Shown in pieces: positions 14,950-23,074 of a DNA stretch of 64,000 bases. The notes below the pieces were generated by a model that saw only the letters and a list, made by a program, of their open reading frames with translations, ran no database searches and was not told where the DNA came from. Made by a program: the position numbers and the translations under genes. The stretch spans positions 682,001 through 746,000 of the forward strand of contig NZ_CP010515.1 of NCBI RefSeq assembly GCF_003431325.1, given 5' to 3'. This DNA is from Acidilobus sp. 7A. Lineage in GTDB: Archaea; Thermoproteota; Thermoprotei_A; Sulfolobales; Acidilobaceae. Numbering within the stretch: the first letter of the stretch is position 1; each line of letters opens with the position of its first letter.

Positions 14950-16380
14950 TTACCCTTGGTAGTTCACATAGGCTATGGCCCAGTTAGCCTGTCCAGCGCC
15001 GTTAGTTCCGGCAACACCAAACACGTAGTTGCCGCTGCCAGGCGGCGTAAAGTAGCCACTAAGGTTTAGTGTGAAGCTTGCAGACCACCCAGTGTTCATG
15101 TCATATGCCACGCCGCTGAGAGTGTTCGTGCTCGGGTTATAGGTGACAGTTATGCATATGTAGTCGCCTGGCCTCGGTTGGAAGGCGCCTGTTCCAATGC
15201 CGTCCCAGCCCGTGTATGGGTAACCAATGTTTGGTGACGGGTATGGGCTAACGTATGCTGTGAGTAAACCAAATAAACCAAACCAGTTTACCGTTACCTG
15301 CGCTAGCCACACATCCCACTGACCGGTAGCGCCTGTTGTATTGTATGCGTACTGCCACAGCGGGTTCCACTCAACAACGATATAGGTGCTTGTGCTCTGA
15401 GGAAACATAACGTCACCCTGAACGGGGGCTATGACCTGCGTTGTATTGGGGGAAGCTACGTAGGGCACACTGTAGTTATATTGAGGGCTTATGTTCCACA
15501 ATGAGGGCTTTAAGAACAGATACACTATGTACCCATCACCCACGTAAGGATATACCGATGAAGTTGATGGTATGCCGTTATATGAGTACACGCCTACCAT
15601 CGTTATTGTCAATGAACCCCCGCCGTAGCTGTTCTGCCAGAACATAGCTCCTGAGGACCAGGAGTAGTTCGAGGGGACCATCATGAGCACCGGCTGGTTT
15701 ATGCTTGACGACAGGGGCGACCAGTACTGGCTCGCCGTTGACGGGCCGTAGTAAACAGGCCACGAGCTGTTGCTTGACCCCTGATAGTCGCCCTGGTAGA
15801 CGTGCTTCACATAAATCGCGTTTTGGCCGTTGAGCAGGTTCATTACATTGGCGCTGGGCGGGTTTATGGTCTCGCTGAACGAGTACAGGAAGCTGACCCC
15901 GGGCGTATACGTGTAGCTGTACTGGCCGCTGAGCGTCAGCGTGCTGGTCACAGGCGAGCTCAGGGCCAGCCTCTGTATCATCAGGTAACTGCCCGCGCTA
16001 AGGCTGAAGGAGCCAGGCGATGGATATATCTGAGTGCCGTTAACGTAATCACTGACGACAGAGCTGCTGGAGCTGAGGGACATCGTCAGCGTACCGCTTA
16101 CAGACGAATTGAACTTGACGAGCGGCGTCGTCAGCACGTAGCCGCTGGTCGTTTCCAGCGTGTAAGCCGTTATCGTTGTCGAGAAGCCGCTGAGGGTCTG
16201 TGACCATGAGGAGCAGCCGCACGGGCACTGCCCAGGTATCACGGTTATCGGCGAGCTGACAGGCTCGACCGTGATCCCGGCCTGGTAGACGAACACCAGG
16301 TGGGCCATGGCGACGTATGCCGTTATTATTAGCGACAGGAGGACAATGACAAGAGCGAGGGGCCACCTACCCTTTTCCAT
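14950..16380 (-). CDS. Secreted glycoprotein with lectin-like C-terminus
   Basis: A protein of about 476 residues. An N-terminal hydrophobic signal (LALVIVLLSLIITAYVAMA) is followed by HLVFVYQAGITVEPV, nearly the same as the mature N-terminus of the 17969-18544 protein. A CPCGC cluster follows. The rest is rich in Ser, Thr, Tyr and N-glycosylation sites, with beta-strand patterns; the last third (YIVVEWNPLWQYAY to CITVTYNPST) resembles a lectin-like beta-sandwich. ATG 16380 is preferred over GTG 16386 because AAGGTGA lies at good spacing. It ends a four-gene cluster. It is exported and surface-located by inference; it may be a fibre tip, adhesin or glycan binder. Confidence 0.7.
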   Translation of the reverse strand: MEKGRWPLALVIVLLSLIITAYVAMAHLVFVYQAGITVEPVSSPITVIPGQCPCGCSSWSQTLSGFSTTITAYTLETTSGYVLTTPLVKFNSSVSGTLTMSLSSSSSVVSDYVNGTQIYPSPGSFSLSAGSYLMIQRLALSSPVTSTLTLSGQYSYTYTPGVSFLYSFSETINPPSANVMNLLNGQNAIYVKHVYQGDYQGSSNSSWPVYYGPSTASQYWSPLSSSINQPVLMMVPSNYSWSSGAMFWQNSYGGGSLTITMVGVYSYNGIPSTSSVYPYVGDGYIVYLFLKPSLWNISPQYNYSVPYVASPNTTQVIAPVQGDVMFPQSTSTYIVVEWNPLWQYAYNTTGATGQWDVWLAQVTVNWFGLFGLLTAYVSPYPSPNIGYPYTGWDGIGTGAFQPRPGDYICITVTYNPSTNTLSGVAYDMNTGWSASFTLNLSGYFTPPGSGNYVFGVAGTNGAGQANWAIAYVNYQG

Positions 16381-17182
16381 TATCACTCACCTTGTGACCG
16401 TTTCCTCCTCTGGCCTCTGGCATGTACTTGGCCATCTCTAGCAATGCCCTGGCGGCCCAGGGCCTCGTCCTCTCCAGCTCATCAAGGCTGACCCCGAACC
16501 TCCTCCTGGCCTCTGCGTCAGCCAAGTCCCTGAGCCTCGCCTCAGCTGCCGCCTCAAGCAGATATGACCTGGAGGAGGCCCCGTGGCCTGGGGCGAACCT
16601 GGCGTAGGTCTCAACAGCCTCAGCTATACCTGGGCTCCTGCGCCTCAGCGTGTCAAGGCTGACCCCGAACCTCCTCCTGGCTAGCTCCTCAGCAGCCTCG
16701 AGGGCCCTCCTGATCTCGGGCCACGTCGAGGCTATAAGGGTGGAGGCTGAGGCTATAGTCATCACTATAAGGGGAGGCAGGTAAATCGTGGGCCTTGCCT
16801 CAGGCACAACTAGGACTGAGTAGAGCGCGCCTGGGCTTCCGTAGAGCACAGCAAGGCCTCTGAGGTAGGAGAGGCCGCGGGCCAGCTCAAGGGCTACCAC
16901 GATGTAGTACGAAAGCGCTGCGATTGAGAGGTACGCCGCCCTGGACCTCACGCCACGCAGCGCATAGAAGGCGGCGGCCACCAGGAGGACCTCGGGCACT
17001 AGCATGGGCGGGTAGAGGCTGATCCTCACGCCAGTTGGCGTTGAGACGCCCACAATGAAGCCTATTTCAATACTGTAGTACCTGGCGCTGGCCGTCAGCG
17101 CTGGGAGGGCGGCAACCGCGCCCATTGAGGTTATTACAAGGAAGGCCGCGGCCCTTGTGACGGCCCTAGCGTTGATATGCAA
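16367..17182 (-). CDS. Membrane protein with two RRFGVSLD repeats
   Basis: A 271-residue protein. Four to five hydrophobic segments fill the first 170 residues (AAAFLVITSMGAVAALPAL, MLVPEVLLVAAAFYALRG and others). The C-terminal 100 residues are soluble and contain two copies of a motif, RRFGVSLDTLRRRSP and RRFGVSLDELERTRP, each followed by a helix ending in YARFAP or AKYMPE. I do not know the family. TTG 17182 overlaps the previous gene by 17 bp and the next gene by about 14-20 bp, so the three are translated from one message. It may anchor or assemble the secreted partners. Confidence 0.7.
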   Translation of the reverse strand: MHINARAVTRAAAFLVITSMGAVAALPALTASARYYSIEIGFIVGVSTPTGVRISLYPPMLVPEVLLVAAAFYALRGVRSRAAYLSIAALSYYIVVALELARGLSYLRGLAVLYGSPGALYSVLVVPEARPTIYLPPLIVMTIASASTLIASTWPEIRRALEAAEELARRRFGVSLDTLRRRSPGIAEAVETYARFAPGHGASSRSYLLEAAAEARLRDLADAEARRRFGVSLDELERTRPWAARALLEMAKYMPEARGGNGHKVSDNGKG

Positions 17183-17912
17183 GGCTTCCCACCTCCTCTG
17201 AGTAGTTGCCGTAGGGCGTGAAGTAGGTGACGTTAATTAGCCCCCTGACCTGGTAGACGTCGCCAGGGCTGAGCACGTCAAGGTTCTCGTAGCTGCAGGC
17301 CAGCGGCAGCGCCAGGTAGCCGGTCCCTGGGCCCACGAAGGCGCTCCTCGTTGAGTTGCAGGAGAAGCCAAACACTGTGCTTGACCTGTTGACGTTTATC
17401 AGGACTACGTCGCTGAGCGAGATCTCAGCCCTGAACGGGGTTATGTAGCTCACGTAGGCCACTGGAGAGTCATTGACTAGGGATATGTTAACGATTTTGA
17501 AGGACTCAGCGGCATATATGTACCTGAGGAAGTAAGAGAGGACGTAGCCTCTGCCCCCCTCCAGGGACAGGTTGACGACAACTATGGCCGGCCTCCCAAC
17601 TAGGTAGGGGCTGAGGCCCATGGTCAGGTTGTTGGATCCGCAGCCCACTCTGCTGAAGCTGGCCTCCTCAATAACCCTGCCGTTGAGCTCTATTAGCACC
17701 GTGGCGCTCTTAGGCTTCACGTGGCACTGCGTTATGTTAAGTGAGAGCAGCAGCCTGTCCCCCACGCCAGTGATGTTAGTCACGTTCACGTAAAGGGGCG
17801 GGGGGATCAGGCCAAAAAGCCTTGGAGGTAAGAACTTCACAGCCACGAGGCCCCCTAGGACGGCGACAACTATTACAAGGGCTGCATAGAGTAAACTGGG
17901 CTCGCCGTCCAA
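17166..17912 (-). CDS. Membrane-anchored extracytoplasmic protein
   Basis: A 248-residue protein with one N-terminal membrane anchor (LLYAALVIVVAVLGGLVAV) and an outer domain rich in N-glycosylation sites (NVTNITG, LNITQC, NLTMG, NRSS) and beta strands. Five or so cysteines (ITQCHV, VGCGS, FSCNST, LACSY) may form disulfides. Family not recognised. TTG 17912 starts 56 bp after the stop of the small pilin-like gene, and its own end overlaps the 271-residue membrane protein gene. The topology and context suggest a cell-surface complex. Confidence 0.7.
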   Translation of the reverse strand: MDGEPSLLYAALVIVVAVLGGLVAVKFLPPRLFGLIPPPLYVNVTNITGVGDRLLLSLNITQCHVKPKSATVLIELNGRVIEEASFSRVGCGSNNLTMGLSPYLVGRPAIVVVNLSLEGGRGYVLSYFLRYIYAAESFKIVNISLVNDSPVAYVSYITPFRAEISLSDVVLINVNRSSTVFGFSCNSTRSAFVGPGTGYLALPLACSYENLDVLSPGDVYQVRGLINVTYFTPYGNYSEEVGSLAYQR

Positions 17913-17968
17913 GGGGGCCCATCACCTCTGCGGCGCGGCAGCCCGCTCAGCTTATGGTTACTTGGGGC

Positions 17969-18544
17969 TTACGGGGTTGGGACGGTTACCGCGCTCTCGT
18001 TAGTTAGGCCAAAGTATATCGTGAGGGTCCCTGAGCTAGCGCCATATGGTATAGGGAGCGTTGGCTCTACCTGGAAGTCTACGTAGTAGGTTTGCCCTGC
18101 GGTCAGCTGGACGTAGCCGCTAGCCGTGCACCCTGAGCTAGTACTTGGAGTTATGATTATCGTCCCGGTCGGGCTGCTGGGGCTCCCTGAGGTCTGGTAC
18201 ACTATAAGCTTCACTGACGTGAGGAGGTTTAGGCCTGAGTAGGAGCAGGAGTCCACGTACAGGGTCGGCGAGCCCGCGTTCACCTTGACCGCAAGGGCCT
18301 GGTAGACGTAGGTCTCTGAGGAGTTAGTAATAGGTATAGTGAGCGTGACCTGCGGAGAGGTCTTGTTGGTGAGCGAGAGGCTGACAGCGCTGGCATCAGG
18401 GCCTTTCAGGAAGACGACGGGTGTCACGGGCTTAACGGTGACCTGAGCCTGGTAGACGAATATCACGTTAGCTGCCGCTATCGGCACGGCGAGGGCGGCA
18501 GCCAGGAGGCCTATGATTATCCCAATCCTACTGAGCCTGTTCAA
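17969..18544 (-). CDS. Small secreted, pilin-like or TasA-like surface protein
   Basis: A 191-residue protein. A signal peptide (IGIIIGLLAAALAVPIAAA) is followed by NVIFVYQAQVTVKPVTPV and an all-beta domain rich in Ser, Thr and Val (LSLTNKTSPQVTLTIPITN). The FVYQAxxTVxPV start is shared with the 478-residue protein of the same cluster, so both probably assemble or are processed alike. A short all-beta secreted protein with a free N-terminal strand resembles donor-strand fibre subunits of the TasA/archaeal bundling-pilus kind, but that is an inference. TTG 18544; an ACTTTTAAAATT TATA-like box lies about 45 bp upstream, so it is the first gene of the cluster. Confidence 0.65.
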   Translation of the reverse strand: MNRLSRIGIIIGLLAAALAVPIAAANVIFVYQAQVTVKPVTPVVFLKGPDASAVSLSLTNKTSPQVTLTIPITNSSETYVYQALAVKVNAGSPTLYVDSCSYSGLNLLTSVKLIVYQTSGSPSSPTGTIIITPSTSSGCTASGYVQLTAGQTYYVDFQVEPTLPIPYGASSGTLTIYFGLTNESAVTVPTP

Positions 18545-18650
18545 GTTATGTCACACCTACTGCTATATCAGCAGCTGTCCCTGCGCAATTTTAAAAGTTT
18601 TCTGTAATTAAAAACTCCTTTCCCTTAAAATGGCCTCGTAACTGTACGCC

Positions 18651-21416
18651 TTACTTAGACATAGCCAGCTCCAGGAGGTCGCCGGGTCTCAGGGAGAGGG
18701 GCTGAGAGAGCCTAACCCTGTCCCCCTCGGCGCTGGCCTCCACCTCTGAGCCGTTCACCTTGACCTCAGCCCGGCAGCCCGCGGCGCTAACCCTTATTGA
18801 TCTGAGCTTGAGCTGCGTCCCTTCCACGAGCCTGACCCTCACAGTGCCCGGGCAGGCCCCGTCCGACTCCACTAGGAGCAGCGAGCCGGCAACTAGGGCT
18901 GGCCCCCTGAAGCCGCTCAGCCTCGGCGCCACCGCCAGCTCCTCGGAGGCGCCGTCATACGCCACCCCGGCTAGCGCGTTAGGTATCGTGAGGGCCGCCA
19001 GGGGCCTTGAGTAGTGGCCGTCACACTCTAGGTGGTTGAAGTAGAGGCCCCAGGAGGAGTACCTGTCGTGTATGGACCTGAGCACCTCCAGGCCCTCCTT
19101 TACGAGCCCCTCATATATCATCTGGGAGGCCACCCCGAACTCGACGCCAGTCCACGGCGTGTCAGCCTGGGAGCCGACCCTGTTGACTATGCCCGTGCCG
19201 TTGGGCTCCTCCGTGTCACCAACCATTGAGGGCCTCTGGGCCCCTGGGTAGGTGCCGTTAAGCAGGCCCTCCCACCTCCTGAAGTTGGCCCTGTGGACCT
19301 CCCTGAGGGCTGACCTTACCTTCTCGGCGTCAAGCCCTCCCTCAACTCCCATCAGCCTCAGGTACCACTCGCCGGCCAGCTGGGCCGAGAGAACAGCCCT
19401 GTCCCTCAGGCCGCTCACGGGGTCGTACCAGTTGTCGAGGTAGCTGCCGTTCCAGAGCAGCCTGACCAGGCCCTCGTAGGCCCTCCCAGCGTCGGCCGCA
19501 AGGGCCTCTGCGCCGTCAAGCCTCTCCCTCCTGGCCGCCTCAGCCATCGCCCTGAGCGACGCCGCCCAGAGGTCGCCGGTGAACGAGGCGACGCCCACGA
19601 GGCTGAACGTGTCGAAGGTGTTGACTGAGTTCATGACGTACATGGGGCCCGAGAACAGGACCCTGGCGACGTTGCCGCTGTAGAGGCCCGTCAGCAGGCC
19701 CCCTGCGGAGGCATCAGCGGCGACCCTTGACATGCCGTCGTAGTCGGAGGGCATGTAGTGCTCTATTAGCCCGGTGCCGAGGGAGTCGTGCTGCCTCTTG
19801 GTCCCGCTCACCACCGTCATCATGGCGTTCCAGAGAGACCTGAGGAAGTCCCTGTCCCCGGTGGTATGGTAGGCGAGCATGGCGAGGAGGAGGAACTCAG
19901 GCATGAGGTCGTTCCTGTCGTACGTGTCTATGAGCTCAAAGGATGCCCTGAAGGAGTGCGGCACCCTGCCCGTGGGGTCCTTGCCGGTCCTCCTCACGAT
20001 CTCCGCTATGGCCGCTGAGAGCCTCTCCGGGTAGTTCTGTATGGCCGGGTCCCTCCTCAGCATCTCCCTGTAGAGGCTCATGTTCTCCGGGTAGGCCAGG
20101 GCGAACAGCTCATACCAGTAGTGCCTGTCGGGCCTCAGTATGTGTCTGGCCACGTCCTTAACCGCCGCCTTGACGAGCTCCGGGTAAAGGTTCACGAGGC
20201 CGGCGAAGGCCCAGAGCATGACGTCAACCGTGTTCAGCCCGCAGCACCCTGGCCCTCCCTCCCAGACGCCGAAGTGGCCGTCCCTGGTGAGCCACGTGAG
20301 CTTAGGCAAGCTGGTGAGCTGGGCGCTCACTAGGTCAGCCACGTACTGCGGGTAGGAGACGTCGTAGAGCGCCTGGAAGACCCTCTCGGCCCTCCCAATT
20401 ATGTCGCTTGTCAGCGCGTAGTCTATGACCTGCTCGACGCCGGAGAAGAAGTTCTCGTAGTAGTGCCCCACCCTGACGCCGGCGGCGTCCATGTGGTTGG
20501 GGAAGTGCCAGGCTATGACAAGGTTGAACTCGGCGGAGGAGCCCGGCTCAAGCGTAGCCATGTCGGAGGCCAGGGCAGCGAACACGTCAAGGGTTGACGA
20601 GGAGGCCTCAGTTGCCCCGGAGAGGGCCCCGTCGCCCCTGAAGTCGACGAGGAGCCTCCTCAGCGCGTTGACAAGCTGCGGCCTGTCCGACGAGCTGACC
20701 GTGAAGGCAGAGCCCGTGGCCCTCCCCTCCAGCGCCACCGCCAGGGCGCCGCCGAGCAGTGGGTGCCTCTCTTCAACGCCCTCGGCCCTCATTATTATTC
20801 CTGTCCACCTGCCGGCGGCGACTACCTGGCTCCTCGCCCTGGCCCCTGCCGACCTGGCGGGGTTCCTTGAGACTACCATAACTGAGGCCCTGACCCTTGA
20901 GCCCCCGTTGTTAATCACCTTGAGCCTGAGGGGCACGGCGGGCGTTGATGAGGCCCTCAGGTCGCCCGGGACCAGCGGCGAGGCCAGCTCGGCGACGGCC
21001 TTAACTCCGAGCTCGTCCAGGGCCGAGTCCCTGTAGCTCAGGGTCACGACAGGGTACCTGACCTCCATCTCTATAGCCTCAACAGGCTTGGCCCAGGGCA
21101 GGTGGTAAGGCTCCATGACGACCCAGGGCCCGCAGCCCCTGTACGTGTAGTCCTCGCAGCTGGAGTACCAGAGGCCCGTGAAGAGCCCCCTCACGAGGGG
21201 CTCCTCGCCGTCGCGCTCAACCCTGAGGAATATAACAAGGTCGTCTGGCCCCATGAACCACTCCGGCTGGCCGTAGCCAGACCACGGCCTGTTGTTGAAT
21301 ATTAGCCACTCCTTGAACCTCCCGTCCGGGCCAACCTCGAAGGAGCCCGTGCCCACGCCCCCAAGCGGCACCCCTGACCTAGGCGTGTCCTGGTAGATTA
21401 CTCGCAAGCGCAACAC
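18651..21416 (-). CDS. GH116 (DUF608) beta-glucosidase/glucosylceramidase-like
   Basis: A 921-residue protein. The N-terminal signature GVPLGGVGTGSFEVGPDGRF belongs to GH116, the GBA2-type family, which includes the Sulfolobus enzyme SSO1353. The likely nucleophile is Glu in VWEGGPGCCGLNTVDV (about residue 384), and the acid/base Asp lies in SDYDGM (about 559), by analogy with known members. There is no signal peptide, so it should act inside on imported glucosides or xylosides. GTG 21416 sits about 25 bp after CTTATTAAG, a leaderless arrangement. It is near, but not in, the main sugar-use locus. Confidence 0.9.
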   Translation of the reverse strand: MLRLRVIYQDTPRSGVPLGGVGTGSFEVGPDGRFKEWLIFNNRPWSGYGQPEWFMGPDDLVIFLRVERDGEEPLVRGLFTGLWYSSCEDYTYRGCGPWVVMEPYHLPWAKPVEAIEMEVRYPVVTLSYRDSALDELGVKAVAELASPLVPGDLRASSTPAVPLRLKVINNGGSRVRASVMVVSRNPARSAGARARSQVVAAGRWTGIIMRAEGVEERHPLLGGALAVALEGRATGSAFTVSSSDRPQLVNALRRLLVDFRGDGALSGATEASSSTLDVFAALASDMATLEPGSSAEFNLVIAWHFPNHMDAAGVRVGHYYENFFSGVEQVIDYALTSDIIGRAERVFQALYDVSYPQYVADLVSAQLTSLPKLTWLTRDGHFGVWEGGPGCCGLNTVDVMLWAFAGLVNLYPELVKAAVKDVARHILRPDRHYWYELFALAYPENMSLYREMLRRDPAIQNYPERLSAAIAEIVRRTGKDPTGRVPHSFRASFELIDTYDRNDLMPEFLLLAMLAYHTTGDRDFLRSLWNAMMTVVSGTKRQHDSLGTGLIEHYMPSDYDGMSRVAADASAGGLLTGLYSGNVARVLFSGPMYVMNSVNTFDTFSLVGVASFTGDLWAASLRAMAEAARRERLDGAEALAADAGRAYEGLVRLLWNGSYLDNWYDPVSGLRDRAVLSAQLAGEWYLRLMGVEGGLDAEKVRSALREVHRANFRRWEGLLNGTYPGAQRPSMVGDTEEPNGTGIVNRVGSQADTPWTGVEFGVASQMIYEGLVKEGLEVLRSIHDRYSSWGLYFNHLECDGHYSRPLAALTIPNALAGVAYDGASEELAVAPRLSGFRGPALVAGSLLLVESDGACPGTVRVRLVEGTQLKLRSIRVSAAGCRAEVKVNGSEVEASAEGDRVRLSQPLSLRPGDLLELAMSK

Positions 21417-21466
21417 CGCGGGGCTGTCGTAGGGAATAGCTTAATAAGACGGCATTGCTATCACCT

Positions 21467-21502
21467 GACCTCCTCCCCGCCCTAGAAGGGCGAGGCTTTC
21501 AG
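21467..21502 (-). repeat. Solo end-hairpin of a tnpB-type transposon
   Basis: Read on the minus strand: CTGAAAGCCTCGCCC, loop TTCTA, GGGCGGGGAGGAGGTC. It differs from the 5437 copy by paired changes in the stem (GCCC/GGGC against GCC/GGC) and shares the same outer bases. No open frame for a transposase is close; it lies between the GH116 and glycosyltransferase genes. Confidence 0.6.
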
Positions 21503-21600
21503 CTTAAGTTCAAGCAATTGTTGTGGCGCGCCCCTTTACCCATTTTATCTTTCAGGCTGCGCCCATTATGGGGGCTAAACTCGTGGACCTGCCATCGATC

Positions 21601-22728
21601 TCAGCCCTTGAGGGCCTTTATGACCTCCTCCAGCCTCCCCTTAAAGGCGTCGTAGCTGAAGCCCTTGGCCACCTCCCTGGCCCTCGCCGAGAGCTCCTCC
21701 AGCCTCCCCTTGTCGCTCATGAGCGACCTTATTATTGACGCCGCCTCCTCAGCGTTGGCATAGCCAAGGCCCTGGTCCACCCTTGAAGCTATGTCGGTCC
21801 AGCCTCCCCCGTCCCTGTAGACAACCGGCACGAGCCCTGCTGCAGCGGCCTCAGCAATGGCAATTCCAAAGTGCTCAGCGAAGGGAGGGTGAAGGTATAT
21901 TGAGGCCTGGGACATGAGCTCAAGTATCCTCCTCCTTGGCACGTCGGTCTCAAGGTGGAAGTTGCTTAGGCCCTCAGCCCTCTCCCTGATCTCCCTTAAC
22001 ACGGGCCCCGAGTACACGCTGGTGCTGCCTACCAGGTAGAACTCTGCCTCAGGCACGAGCCTTGCCACCTCAGCTATGGCCGTGAGCCTCTTCTCAGGGG
22101 ATATCCTGCTAACGGTAAGCACAACCTTCCCCCTGTCCCCTCCCAGTAGGAGGAGCTCCTCTACGTTAACCGGGGGGTAAACAACGTAAATCCTCTGGCT
22201 ACCATACGCCTTCCTCACGTACTCGAAGGTCCAGGAGCTGTTGGTCATAACGGGCCTCGTGCTATCAGCCAGCGACCTGGCCCTCCTCACGATGAGCCAG
22301 TCGTAAAGCCTCCTGAGGCCGCCAGCCCTGGCCTGTAAGGCCATGTAGTCTATGAGGGCGGGGAAGTGAATATATGACGCGTCGGCCCACCTGAGCGGCA
22401 CGTTGCTCTGCGTCTCGACAATTACGTCGTAACGCTGCCTTAGCCCCTCGGCGTACCTGGCCAGGTAGCCCATTGTCAGGAGCCTCCTGTAGCGGACCAG
22501 GCGGCCGCTCCGCCTGAGCAGCCTGCTGGTCAGGGGCTCGCCCAGGACCTCAGGCCTCGGTATGCCGTTCATGCCGCTGGTTAACACCTCCCAGGCCCTG
22601 TCATCGACGTGGGCCGTGTAGAGGCCGACCTCATGGCCTAGGTCTTTAAGGGCCCTGTACATCTCTAGGGCCAGCCTCTCCCCTCCGCCGGCCTCCTCGA
22701 AGAGCGTGTGTACCAGCGCTATCCTCAT
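21601..22728 (-). CDS. GT4 family glycosyltransferase
   Basis: A protein of about 375 residues starting MRIALVHTLFEEAGGGERL, the GT-B N-terminal glycine-rich loop. The C-terminal half has VVLTVSRISPEKRL and AEHFGIAIAEAAAAGLVP with the E-x7-E motif of GT4 (ALG2/ALG11-like mannosyltransferases). It uses a nucleotide sugar to extend a lipid-linked or surface glycan on the cytoplasmic side. I choose ATG 22728 because GCCGGAG precedes it and AGCTTATAAC, about 35 bp away, sets transcription near 22735; the frame is open further upstream but would precede the promoter. Confidence 0.88.
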   Translation of the reverse strand: MRIALVHTLFEEAGGGERLALEMYRALKDLGHEVGLYTAHVDDRAWEVLTSGMNGIPRPEVLGEPLTSRLLRRSGRLVRYRRLLTMGYLARYAEGLRQRYDVIVETQSNVPLRWADASYIHFPALIDYMALQARAGGLRRLYDWLIVRRARSLADSTRPVMTNSSWTFEYVRKAYGSQRIYVVYPPVNVEELLLLGGDRGKVVLTVSRISPEKRLTAIAEVARLVPEAEFYLVGSTSVYSGPVLREIRERAEGLSNFHLETDVPRRRILELMSQASIYLHPPFAEHFGIAIAEAAAAGLVPVVYRDGGGWTDIASRVDQGLGYANAEEAASIIRSLMSDKGRLEELSARAREVAKGFSYDAFKGRLEEVIKALKG

Positions 22729-22819
22729 TATCTCCGGCGGAACTGACGACGTCAAGGTTATAAGCTTACCTGGGCCCAGGCCTTTAACTTCGTCCGCCAG
22801 GAGCCCTGAGGCGAAGGGC

Positions 22820-22900
22820 ATGGACAGGGACGACCTAATGACGCTGACCATCATAGTCCTCGGGGGCCTGGGCGCCGTGGCCCTCCTCCTGGGGCTGTGA
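22820..22900 (+). CDS. 26-residue single-span membrane microprotein
   Basis: MDRDDLMTLTIIVLGGLGAV, then ALLLGL: an acidic start then one membrane helix. The ATG lies about 29 bp from the centre of CTTTAAC (22789-22795), the right place for a leaderless message. The stop TGA overlaps the GTG of the next microprotein gene. Existence is inferred from promoter position, overlap and hydrophobic pattern; no family is known to me. It could be a small subunit of a membrane complex such as an oligosaccharyltransferase or translocon, but there is no direct evidence. Confidence 0.5.
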   Translation: MDRDDLMTLTIIVLGGLGAVALLLGL

Positions 22901-23016
22901 CAGAGGCCCTCGGCCTCAGAGGAGGCACTGCGACGCTTTACGCAGGGCTTGCCATGCTCCTGGCCTCAGCAGTTATGCTGGCCCTCCTCGTGTCGGCCAA
23001 GAAGGCTAGGCGGTGA
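22897..23016 (+). CDS. 39-residue single-span membrane microprotein
   Basis: GTG 22897 overlaps the stop of the 26-residue gene (GTGA). The protein has a short polar start (TEALGLRGGTATL), one membrane helix (YAGLAMLLASAVMLALLVS) and a basic tail KKARR, so the C-terminus should face the cytoplasm. It ends 58 bp before the GT2 gene. No family recognised. The strict start-stop overlap and positive-inside tail argue for a real gene. Confidence 0.5.
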   Translation: MTEALGLRGGTATLYAGLAMLLASAVMLALLVSAKKARR

Positions 23017-23074
23017 GGCGGAGGCTGCCTCCTCTGGCGAAGGCTAGCCTTAATTATCGGGGCTCAGGAGCCAT

